Shown here: in pieces, positions 1-6,576 of the stretch
Numbering within the stretch: the stretch's first letter is position 1
Layout of the letters: every line of letters starts with the position of its first letter
Assembly (NCBI GenBank): GCA_903895255.1
Contig: CAITTG010000132.1
Span: forward strand, 1-49,653
Direction: 5' to 3'
DNA from: an uncultured Verrucomicrobia subdivision 3 bacterium
Lineage (GTDB): Bacteria > Verrucomicrobiota > Verrucomicrobiia > Limisphaerales > UBA11358
Length of the DNA: 49,653 nt
Made by a program: the position numbers and the translations under genes
The notes under the pieces: generated by a model
Seen by the model: only the letters and a program-made list of their open reading frames with translations
What the model was told of the DNA's origin: nothing
Database searches by the model: none

Positions 1-449
1 GAACGCCCCTGGAGTGCGCCCGTCTCGGGCGAAAGTAACCGTGTTGGGTGGAGCCGCCGGCGGTTTCAGTGAGCGCAGTCATTGAACGGTTTATTGCGGC
101 CGAGACCGCCGCACTCCGGCGGCAAGCGGGGCTTGCCGGGCAGTTGGGGCGGAACGCCCCGGAGTGCGCCCGTCTCGGGCGCAAGTCAACTTGCGGGGTG
201 GAGTCGCGGGCGGTTTCGATGGGCGCAGTCGTTGAGCGGTTCATCGCGGACGAGACGGCCGCACTCCGGCGGCAAGCGGGGCTTGCCGGGAAATTGGGGG
301 CGGAACGCCCACGGAGTGCGCCCGTCTCGGGCGCAAGCAAGCGTGCGGAGTGGAGTCGCAGGCGGTTTCGATGAGCGCAGTCTTTGAGCGGTTTATTGCG
401 GCCGAGACGGCCGCACTCCGGCGGCAAGCGGGGCTTGCCGGGGAGGCGG
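1..449. repeat. Three tandem copies of a ~150-bp hairpin-rich repeat
   Basis: The motif GAACGCCC..GGAGTGCGCCCGTCTCGGGC recurs at about 1, 152 and 302, and GACGGCCGCACTCCGGCGG at about 103, 253 and 405, giving a period of 150-152 bases. Each unit holds the core once forward (11-30, 161-180, 313-332) and once inverted (99-119, 249-269, 401-421), and a small hairpin GGCAAGC/GCTTGCC. The same core returns at the right end of the window. Open frames through it (for example 48-374) are by-products of the repeat. The array starts at or before the window edge, so its full length is unknown. Confidence 0.85.
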
Positions 450-485
450 TCCTGCATTAGGGTGAGAACATTAGGAGAAACTGAC

Positions 486-2195
486 ATGCGCAACGTCCAA
501 CAAAAATTAGCCGTGGCCCGGGGGGAACAGCCAGCCAGTCTGCTCTTCAAAAACGCGCGGGTGGTGAACGTCCTGAGCGGGGAAATTTACCCGGCGAATG
601 TCGCGGTGGAGGATGGCCGGATTGTCGGTCTGGGCGATTACGCCGCCAAAACCGTTATTGACCTGGCAGGGGCTTACCTCGCACCGAGCCTGATTGACGG
701 GCATTTTCATATAGAGAGTTCGCTGCTGACCGCACCGGAATTTGCCCGCGCGGTGGTGCCGCATGGCACGGGGGCGCTGGTGATTGATCCTCATGAATAT
801 GCCAATGTGCTCGGGCTGGATGGCATTCGCTATGTCCTGGAATCCACCAAGCAGCTGCCGCTGGATTTTTTCATCATGCTGCCGAGTTGCGTGCCGGCGA
901 CGCATTTGGAAACGGCGGGGGCACAGCTCACGGCGGATGATTTGAAGTTGATGATCGCGGATGAGCGCATCGCGGGGGTGGCGGAGCTGATGAATTATCC
1001 GGGCGTGTTTCTGGGCTGGGAGTCGGAGCTGGCCAAGATCGACGCGGGCAAGGGCAAGGCGATTGACGGTCATGCGCCGGGGTTGCGCGGCAAGAATTTG
1101 AACGCCTACGCCCTGGCCGGGGTGCGCTCGGATCATGAGTCCACCGAACTGGAGGAGGCGCGGGAAAAGTTGCGGCTGGGGTTGCACATTCTGCTCCGCG
1201 AGGGCAGCACCGAGCGGAATCTGGAACATTTAATCCCCCTCATCACCGCCCAGAACGCGGCGAATTTTTCGTTTGCCACGGATGACAAGCTGCCGGGCGA
1301 CCTGGCGCACGAGGGGCACATTGACCATTGTGTGCGCAAGGTCATTGCGGCGGGGGTGCCGCCGGTAACGGCGCTGCAAATCGCCACCATCAACACCGCG
1401 CGGCATTACCGGCTGCGAAATTACGGGGCCATCGCCCCGCGGTTCTGGGCGGATTTCGTGGTGTTTGATGATTTGCAGAATTTTACCGTCCGGCAGGTTT
1501 ATAAAAAAGGCGTGTTGGTGGCGGAGAACGGGAATTATCTGGCGGCCGGCCGGGCGGCCACTCCCCTGCCCCGCAGCACGATGAATGTGCGGTATGATGC
1601 CGCCCGGGATTTCGTGGTGAAGCCGCATGGCCCAGCCCAGATCAAAGTAATTGAGATTGTGCCGAATCAGATCGTGACGAAAACGCTGGTGGCGGCGCCC
1701 AAGGTGGAAGGCGGGCAGATCGTGGCGGATGTGGCGCGGGATATTTTGAAACTGGTGGTCGTGGAACGGCACCGGGCCACCGGCCAGGTGGGCGTGGGGT
1801 TTGTGCGCGGGTTCAAATTGCAGCGCGGGGCGCTGGCCTCCAGCGTGGCGCACGACGCGCATAACGTCGTGGTGGTGGGCACGCATGACGGGGATATTGT
1901 GGTGGCCATTCAACGGCTGCAAGAATTGCAAGGCGGCCTCGTGGCCGTGGCCGACGGTAAAGTGGTGGCGGAACTGGGCCTGCCCATCGCCGGGCTGGTG
2001 TCCGACCAGCCCCTGCCGGAGGTCATCCGGTTGATGGCCGGACTGGATGCGGCGGCGCACGCACTCGGGAGCGATTTACACGCCCCGTTTATGACGCTGT
2101 CGTTTTTGAGCCTGTCGCCGATTCCGGAATTAAAGCTGACGGATCAGGGGTTGATTGATGCGACGAAGATGGAGCGGACATCGTTGTTTGTGTAA
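486..2195 (+). CDS. ade: Adenine deaminase
   Basis: This 569-residue protein should deaminate adenine to hypoxanthine and ammonia in the cytoplasm, feeding purine salvage or breakdown. It is a full-length amidohydrolase-superfamily adenine deaminase. Visible are the N-terminal composite beta domain (LLFKNARVVNVLSGEIYPANV), the metal site GHFHIESS near residue 75, IDPHEYANV, the GHAPGL segment and SFATDD, and a C-terminal Ade domain with GFVRGFKL and AHDAHNVVVVG. I chose ATG 486 because AGGAG lies nine bases upstream; a longer frame from 384 only reads into the repeat array. A weak promoter (TTGCCG, 17 bases, TAGGGT at 435-463) would borrow its -35 from the last repeat copy. It faces the minus-strand urate cluster and fits purine catabolism, although no xanthine dehydrogenase is in the window. 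Confidence 0.95.
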   Translation: MRNVQQKLAVARGEQPASLLFKNARVVNVLSGEIYPANVAVEDGRIVGLGDYAAKTVIDLAGAYLAPSLIDGHFHIESSLLTAPEFARAVVPHGTGALVIDPHEYANVLGLDGIRYVLESTKQLPLDFFIMLPSCVPATHLETAGAQLTADDLKLMIADERIAGVAELMNYPGVFLGWESELAKIDAGKGKAIDGHAPGLRGKNLNAYALAGVRSDHESTELEEAREKLRLGLHILLREGSTERNLEHLIPLITAQNAANFSFATDDKLPGDLAHEGHIDHCVRKVIAAGVPPVTALQIATINTARHYRLRNYGAIAPRFWADFVVFDDLQNFTVRQVYKKGVLVAENGNYLAAGRAATPLPRSTMNVRYDAARDFVVKPHGPAQIKVIEIVPNQIVTKTLVAAPKVEGGQIVADVARDILKLVVVERHRATGQVGVGFVRGFKLQRGALASSVAHDAHNVVVVGTHDGDIVVAIQRLQELQGGLVAVADGKVVAELGLPIAGLVSDQPLPEVIRLMAGLDAAAHALGSDLHAPFMTLSFLSLSPIPELKLTDQGLIDATKMERTSLFV

Positions 2196-2273
2196 TCATC
2201 ACAAACCATTTATTCGCCTGAATACGGAAGCATATTAATTTACTTCAAACCTAAACAGAGAAAATCTCCACTT

Positions 2274-2777
2274 ATGTCCAATCCGACGCAATACCATATA
2301 AAAATAGCAGCTGAGGCTTTCGCTGCCGGCTTGCTTGCGCATGCTTGCTACGATGTATTAATTCAATATGGAGCAGACCAGCCAACGTATGACTTGGTTG
2401 TTGGTAAAGGCGGGAAACTTGCCAAAGTATCGGTAAAAGGAACACAGTTAGCAGGATGGACGTTAGCTGGTAATTACGTGCGCGACGCGAATTACCACCG
2501 CGCAGCTGATGAATGGCTTGAGGCTCAGGGAAAAGGTTTAATTTTTTTCCTTGTGAGCTTTTTTAAGGTGCCGCTTGGCAAATGTCCCGACTGCTTCGTC
2601 GCGACAGCATCAGAAATTGCAAATCACCTAAAGACTCAGCGAGGTGGAAAAGGTCACGGATCACTCTCTTTGAAACATATTTGGACACGAGGAGAGGGTG
2701 TAGGAACGACGGACGCCACTCCGGAGTCTTGGAGATTTAACTTGGAACGTATGGACAAACTTGTTGAAGCCTCATAA
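2274..2777 (+). CDS. Orphan PD-(D/E)XK-like protein
   Basis: The 167-residue protein resembles small single-domain PD-(D/E)XK nuclease-like proteins. An N-terminal helix (AAEAFAAGLLAHACYDVL) precedes QPTYDLVV (the Asp strand) and KVSVKGTQ (the E/V-x-K strand), followed by WLEAQGKGLIFFLVSFF. The usual Glu of the ExK half is Val-Lys here, so catalysis is uncertain. Base composition differs sharply from its neighbours: bases 2341-2400 hold 25 G/C of 60, against 40 of 60 in a stretch of ade (1021-1080). This suggests acquisition by transfer. It sits alone between ade and the converging ureidoglycolate amidohydrolase, with no methylase or other restriction partner. The fold assignment is a pattern-based inference, and the function is unknown. 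Confidence 0.6.
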   Translation: MSNPTQYHIKIAAEAFAAGLLAHACYDVLIQYGADQPTYDLVVGKGGKLAKVSVKGTQLAGWTLAGNYVRDANYHRAADEWLEAQGKGLIFFLVSFFKVPLGKCPDCFVATASEIANHLKTQRGGKGHGSLSLKHIWTRGEGVGTTDATPESWRFNLERMDKLVEAS

Positions 2778-2786
2778 GCCTCGCCT

Positions 2787-4043
2787 TTAGGCGTTAGAAA
2801 TTGTTGCCAAGGTGGCCGCCAGCACTCTTACCCCTGCCTCAATTTGTTCCGGCGAGGAATATTCATCCGGCCGGTGGCTGTAGCCTTGGTAGGAGGGGAT
2901 GAAGATCATGGTGGTGGGGCAGACTTGGGCCATGAAGAGGGAGTCGTGGTAGGCGCGGCTGATCATCGTGCGGTGCGAGAGGCCGAGGGTGTGGCAGAGT
3001 CCGGCGATGGTTTGGACGAGGCGGGCATCGCAGATCGCGGGCGGGTCCACGTTCAGGCGTTCGAGTTCGAGTTGGACGCCGCGGCGGGCGCAGATGGCGG
3101 CGGCGGCGGATTCGATTTGGGCGAGCGCGGCGTCGCGCGTGGCGGTTTGGGTGTCGCGCACGTCGATTTCCAGCCAGGCGCGGCAGGGGACGCTGTTGAC
3201 CGCTCCGGGTTCAATGCGGAAGACGCCGGTGGTGCCCACGGTGTCCGGACTGCCGGTGCTCGTGACAGCCGACTCCACGGCGAGCGCAATCTCCGCCCCG
3301 GCGAGGCCGGCGTCGTGGCGGCCGGGCATGAGCACCGCGCCGGCATGGCCGCCCACGCCGGTGAGTTGCAGGCGCAGGGTGCTGGGCGCGGCGATTTTTT
3401 CCACGATGCCGATGGCGAGGTTTTCCTGCTCCAGAACCGGCCCCTGTTCAATGTGCAACTCCACGAAGGCGGCGTAGTGCTGCTGTGGCAGGGGCACGGC
3501 GGCGAGCGGGCCGGTGCAACCGCCGCGCGCGCGCCAGTCGTCGAGGGTTTGGCCGTCACGGTCCGCGAGGCGGGCGGCGCGTTCCGGCGTGAGCACGCCG
3601 CCCAGCAAGCGGCTGCCCAGGCAGCCCAGGCCGAAGCGCGTGGGTTCCTCGGCGGTGAAGATCACGAGTTCCAGCGAGCGCCGGGGCTGGAAGCCCGCCG
3701 CGCGCAGGGTGCGCAACGCCTCCAGCGCGCCCAGCACGCCGACGACGCCGTCGAATTTGCCGGCGTTGGGAATGGCGTCAATGTGGGAGCCGGTGGCGAC
3801 GGCCGGGAGTTCCGGGGCACTGCCCGTCCAGCGGGCGAAGATATTGCCAACGGCGTCCTCACGCAGGGCCAGACCGGCCTCGCGGCAGAGATTGTTGACG
3901 AACGCGCGCCCGCGCAAATCCGCCTCGGAGAATAACACCCGGGTGACGACCGGCGGCGGGCTTTCCGAGATCAGGGCAAGGGCGTTGAGTTCGTGCTGGA
4001 GGCGGGGGGAATTGGGCCAGAGGGTGTTAGGCCAGTAATTCAT
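2787..4043 (-). CDS. M20 amidohydrolase, probable ureidoglycolate amidohydrolase (plant UAH type)
   Basis: This 418-residue peptidase-M20-family amidohydrolase probably converts ureidoglycolate to glyoxylate, two ammonia and CO2, the last step of ureide breakdown. Metal-site motifs are GSHIDAIPNAGKFDG (H87, D98), TAEEPTRFG (E132/E133), ELHIEQG (H197) and a late GYSHRPDEYSS. The segments EEPTRFG.GCLGSRLL, VGGHAGAVLMP and SRAYHDSLFMA are, from memory, those of plant UAH rather than of allantoate or N-carbamoyl amino-acid hydrolases; the second M20 gene nearby has the allantoate-type signatures. The start at 4043 is supported by an ATGA overlap with the upstream small membrane gene, implying translational coupling. 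It forms the last gene of the minus-strand purine cluster. The alternative would be a generic Zn-dependent carbamoylase. Confidence 0.85.
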   Translation of the reverse strand: MNYWPNTLWPNSPRLQHELNALALISESPPPVVTRVLFSEADLRGRAFVNNLCREAGLALREDAVGNIFARWTGSAPELPAVATGSHIDAIPNAGKFDGVVGVLGALEALRTLRAAGFQPRRSLELVIFTAEEPTRFGLGCLGSRLLGGVLTPERAARLADRDGQTLDDWRARGGCTGPLAAVPLPQQHYAAFVELHIEQGPVLEQENLAIGIVEKIAAPSTLRLQLTGVGGHAGAVLMPGRHDAGLAGAEIALAVESAVTSTGSPDTVGTTGVFRIEPGAVNSVPCRAWLEIDVRDTQTATRDAALAQIESAAAAICARRGVQLELERLNVDPPAICDARLVQTIAGLCHTLGLSHRTMISRAYHDSLFMAQVCPTTMIFIPSYQGYSHRPDEYSSPEQIEAGVRVLAATLATISNA

Positions 4044-4336
4044 AAAAACCAAGCCAGGGATATGTAACCAAGAATCACAACCCAGCAACTAGCCGCAGCC
4101 AAGGCTGCGGCATATACCCATTTGCCATGCTCTCTGCCTGACCGTCGGTATGACATGATCAAAATAACTGTGAAGATGGGAATAATAAAAGGCAAAAAGA
4201 CAAAACAATCTCCCCAAAACAAATGCCTGGAGTCCACCTCGCTGAGGCAGCCCAGAAAGGAAAAGCCCCATATAGCTGTCAGCGAGAGTATTAAAACTGC
4301 CTGACTGCGAACAGAGATGGTAAGGTTTCTCAACAT
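4040..4336 (-). CDS. Small three-helix membrane protein of unknown function
   Basis: The 98-residue protein has three hydrophobic segments (about residues 12-30, 42-64 and 74-97) separated by short loops, one basic (SYRRSGREHGK). I do not recognise a family. Its stop overlaps the start of the downstream ureidoglycolate amidohydrolase by four bases (ATGA), so the two are likely translated together. The start at 4336 is the only ATG that includes the first helix. Upstream lies a 207-bp repeat with a TTGACA/TACAAA promoter pointing at this gene. Base use is lower in G+C than that of the enzyme genes. It could be a transport helper or simply a small gene brought in with the repeat. Confidence 0.6.
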   Translation of the reverse strand: MLRNLTISVRSQAVLILSLTAIWGFSFLGCLSEVDSRHLFWGDCFVFLPFIIPIFTVILIMSYRRSGREHGKWVYAAALAAASCWVVILGYISLAWFL

Positions 4337-4398
4337 GGGCAGATCGGCCTAACCTCTGGCAAACCGTAGTATGTCTTTCATTTGGCTCACACAAAGCG

Positions 4399-4427
4399 TT
4401 TGTATGCGAGGCGGTTGGGGTTGTCAA
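4399..4427 (-). promoter_or_regulatory. Repeat-borne promoter ahead of the small membrane gene
   Basis: On the minus strand, TTGACA (4427-4422), a 17-base spacer and TACAAA (4404-4399) form a near-consensus housekeeping promoter inside repeat copy 1. It points to the membrane gene that starts at 4336, leaving a leader of about 56 bases. Confidence 0.55.
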
Positions 4428-4500
4428 CGCCCCTTTAAGCCGCTCCTCCAGCCCCGTCTGGGGCGAAATCTATGTAGCTATCGTTGTCCCATTAATTTTT

Positions 4501-4565
4501 CCAGCTCCGTAGGAGCGACATCACACTCCGGTACCCTTGAATGATGTCGCTCCTGACGGAGCTGG
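4501..4565. repeat. REP-like long inverted repeat (copy 1)
   Basis: CCAGCTCCGTAGGAGCGACA (4501-4520) continues to 4523 and pairs with 4542-4565; the 23- and 24-base arms differ by one inserted G, around an 18-base loop. It is not followed by a T-run, so it resembles a REP or cruciform element rather than a simple terminator. Confidence 0.8.
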
Positions 4566-4614
4566 AGACGTTTTGGACCGGCGGGCTACAAATATACCGG
4601 CCCTACGGGCCTAT

Positions 4615-4657
4615 GCTGAAGCGCCAGAGGACTGGGCGCACTCCAGGACGCTTCGCG
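4615..4657. repeat. 43-bp direct repeat, copy 1
   Basis: The 43 bases beginning GCTGAAGCGCCAGAGGACTG are identical to 5595-5637. The copy lies just beyond the 207-bp repeat, so the two repeat types bracket the GNAT gene in the same order on both sides. Confidence 0.85.
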
Positions 4658-4709
4658 CGATGCGGGTGGCGGGGGTGATGGGAGGGTGGGCACCCGGGAG
4701 GATGATAAT

Positions 4710-5177
4710 TCAAAGTGTCCAGCAATAACGCCGTTTGGTGCGCGAGCCGCGCTGATAATGCGGGTCGTGTGGTGGAACGGGAGCCTCGTCGATGAAACTG
4801 GCGCCCAGCCGCTCAACCGTTCGCCTCGACGCCTGATTGTCTGGGTCGCAGGTTATGGTAACGGCCTCGTAAATTGTGCGAACCCACTGAGCGATGGCGC
4901 GGCAGGCCTGAAACGCATAACTGTGACCGCGAAACGCCGCGAGTATCTCGAATCCGATGTGGCCGGCGCAAACCCGGACGTGGTCGGTATCACCAACGCG
5001 GAAATTGATATGGCCCGCATCCGAGCCATCCGCCAGCACTATGCGGAAATGGTAAGCCGGGACGAAATCGCGGACGGGGTCACCTGGCATGACGCGGACA
5101 AAGCGCAAGCTCACCTCGCCATACGACAGGGTGTCTGGCGGTGTGGGAAATTTCTCAATATTTGGCGGCGGGGACAT
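4710..5177 (-). CDS. GNAT-family N-acetyltransferase
   Basis: The 155-residue protein has a single GNAT domain. A beta strand with conserved GHINFRVGDTDHVRVCAGHIGFEI precedes the acetyl-CoA pyrophosphate loop region FRGHSYAFQACRAI (about residues 85-98), where the usual Q/RxxGxG/A is degenerate. It then has the RimJ/RimL-like CDPDNQASRRTVERLGASF. It should transfer an acetyl group to an amine on a small molecule or protein; the substrate is unknown. It is bracketed by 207-bp and 43-bp direct repeats and splits allE from the rest of the purine cluster, so it looks inserted or duplicated with them. Its promoter lies in repeat copy 2, 29 bases upstream. ATG 5177 follows a GACCTCCC stretch with no clear Shine-Dalgarno sequence. 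Confidence 0.8.
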   Translation of the reverse strand: MSPPPNIEKFPTPPDTLSYGEVSLRFVRVMPGDPVRDFVPAYHFRIVLADGSDAGHINFRVGDTDHVRVCAGHIGFEILAAFRGHSYAFQACRAIAQWVRTIYEAVTITCDPDNQASRRTVERLGASFIDEAPVPPHDPHYQRGSRTKRRYCWTL

Positions 5178-5205
5178 GGGAGGTCATCGCGGATCGCACA
5201 AAGCG

Positions 5206-5234
5206 TTTGTATGCGAGGCGTTTGGGGTTGTCAA
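5206..5234 (-). promoter_or_regulatory. Repeat-borne promoter ahead of the GNAT gene
   Basis: TTGACA (5234-5229), a 17-base spacer and TACAAA (5211-5206) on the minus strand repeat the element of copy 1. The -10 box lies 28 bases from the GNAT start codon at 5177. Confidence 0.6.
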
Positions 5235-5307
5235 CGCCCCTTTAAGCCGCTCCTCCAGCCCCGTCAGGGGCGAAATCTATGTAGCTATCGTTGTCCCAAT
5301 AATTTTT

Positions 5308-5372
5308 CCAGCTCCGTAGGAGCGGCATCACACTCGGGTACCCTTGCAAGATGTCGCTCCTGACGGAGCTGG
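5308..5372. repeat. REP-like long inverted repeat (copy 2)
   Basis: This matches the 4501-4565 hairpin: the arm from CCAGCTCCGTAGGAGCGGCA (5308-5330) pairs with about 5350-5372. The arms have picked up a mismatch, but the shape is kept. Confidence 0.75.
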
Positions 5373-5403
5373 AGACGTTTTGGACCGGCGGGCTAAAAAT
5401 ATA

Positions 5404-5813
5404 ACTGCCCCAAGCCGGAACTATTCATTTCAACCGCAGAACCCATGAGGCAGGCAAGGTTTTGGCCCGCTATGGATCGAGAACTATTAGGTGCGCCATT
5501 TTTTCTCGTTTTCCGCCTTTCCCCATCTGCGTTCATCTGCGTCAATCTGCGGTTAAAGTCTTTTTCAACTGCGTTGTTCCGGCTAAGGTCCTGCGCTGAA
5601 GCGCCAGAGGACTGGGCGCACTCCAGGACGCTTCGCGAAATTCGGATGGCGCGGGAGAGCGGATAATGCACTTCGAAGCGGTGCTCACGGTGAACTCACA
5701 AGTTGGTGCGGACTAAAGTCCGCGCTCGCAGGCATTCTCCGGCTGGGGGCGCTTTATTTGACGCGATCCCCAGCCTGGTATGGGGTCGCGCCATTGGCGC
5801 TCGGGAATTGGGC
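5404..5813. other. Non-coding repeat-rich gap between the GNAT island and allE
   Basis: No convincing gene lies here. It holds the second 43-bp repeat (5595-5637) and a degenerate GCGTTCATCTGCGTCAATCT stretch (about 5525-5557), a scattered element I associate from memory with Verrucomicrobiota and Planctomycetota genomes. It also holds the motif GGACTAAAGTCCGCGCTC near 5710. A 10-bp-stem hairpin (CGCGA.CCCCA/TGGGGTCGCG, 5762-5790) lies just past the allE stop and may end the transcript, although its T-run is poor. Confidence 0.6.
5595..5637. repeat. 43-bp direct repeat, copy 2
   Basis: Identical over 43 bases to 4615-4657, at a distance of 980 bases. The spacing differs from the 807-base offset of the large repeat because about 170 extra bases (5404-5594) lie between the two elements on this side. 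Confidence 0.85.
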
Positions 5814-6560
5814 TCAGGGCATCGGGTCGCGGTTGATGTCTTTGTAGTAGATGTAGCTGGCGGGGGTTTTGCCCATGGCGACGAACCATTGCGGACAATA
5901 CGGGGCCATCCAGATGACGTCGCCGGCCTGCACGGGATGGTAATCGGCATCCAGGCGGTACACGCCCTGGCCGCGGAGCATGAGAAGGCCGTGTTCCATG
6001 ACGTGGGATTCCACCAGGGGCAGGGTGGCGCCGGGCTGGTAGGTGAAGATGTTGACGGCGAGGTCGTATTCGGGCTCGTCGGGCAGGAGGGTCTGGAGCC
6101 GGGCGTCGTCGTTGCCGAGGAAAGGCTGGCCGGTCACGTCGCGTTCGTGGCCGACAATGGGCCGGGGCAGGTCCATCCCGCGCACCCGCTCGTGGATTTT
6201 TTGGAAAATTAGAACGCGCAGGCCGATGCCGTTGCTCTTGAGTTGCATGTCCTGCCCGGGCGGGACGAAGGCGTAACTGCCGGCCTCCAAGCGGTGGCGT
6301 TTGGTTTCCAGCAACAGGCTGCCGCCGCCATCGAGGACGTAGATGAAAAATTCGTGCGCGCCGCTATTGCCCTCCCCCACGCCGACGCGGCCGAGGTTGA
6401 CCTGCATTTGCACGAAGCGCGCGCCGAGCGCCGGCGCGATGTTGACGACGGTCTGCGCATTCTGCCAGCCGGGCACGTTGCCGGGCACGAAGCCATCGGG
6501 CGTGAGCAGGGCGTAGCGGCCTTTGACCACCGTGCGAGAGGAACCGAATAAATCAGCCAT
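5814..6560 (-). CDS. allE: (S)-ureidoglycine aminohydrolase
   Basis: This 248-residue bicupin releases ammonia from (S)-ureidoglycine to give (S)-ureidoglycolate. The N-terminal cupin (about residues 45-125) carries HEFFIYVLDGGGSL. The C-terminal cupin (about 165-245) has the Mn-binding pattern of the family, VESHVMEHG (Glu-x-His-x3-His), with the Gln ligand in CPQWF, and ends YIYYKDINRDPMP. Length and both domains are complete. It follows allantoinase with a 16-base gap, so it is probably the distal gene of the uraD-bla-uraH-allC-allB-allE transcript. ATG 6560 gives the usual family N-terminus (MADLFGSSRTVVKGRYALLT). Function and neighbours agree. Confidence 0.95.
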   Translation of the reverse strand: MADLFGSSRTVVKGRYALLTPDGFVPGNVPGWQNAQTVVNIAPALGARFVQMQVNLGRVGVGEGNSGAHEFFIYVLDGGGSLLLETKRHRLEAGSYAFVPPGQDMQLKSNGIGLRVLIFQKIHERVRGMDLPRPIVGHERDVTGQPFLGNDDARLQTLLPDEPEYDLAVNIFTYQPGATLPLVESHVMEHGLLMLRGQGVYRLDADYHPVQAGDVIWMAPYCPQWFVAMGKTPASYIYYKDINRDPMP

Positions 6561-6576
6561 AATTTACGATCAACGA

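Larger units (their letters stand above)
4390..4596. repeat. 207-bp direct repeat, copy 1
   Basis: The block is about 96% identical to 5197-5403 (eight or nine substitutions, no length change). It contains a minus-strand promoter near its left end, a CCCGTCTGGGG mini-hairpin and a long imperfect inverted repeat (4501-4565). The two copies flank the GNAT gene in direct orientation. Confidence 0.9.
5197..5403. repeat. 207-bp direct repeat, copy 2
   Basis: This is the second copy of the 4390-4596 block, shifted by exactly 807 bases, with the same promoter and hairpin layout. Its left end lies 20 bases from the GNAT start codon. Confidence 0.9.

Noticed and set aside
48..387. Two overlapping open frames of about 100 codons in the left repeat
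   Set aside because: They repeat with the 150-bp unit (RQAGLAG and similar), have no start signals and are explained by the repeat.
5393..5671. 92-codon minus-strand open frame
   Set aside because: It contains RRLTQMNADGERR, the translation of the CGCAGAT-type repeat, plus half of the 43-bp repeat; no coding signal.
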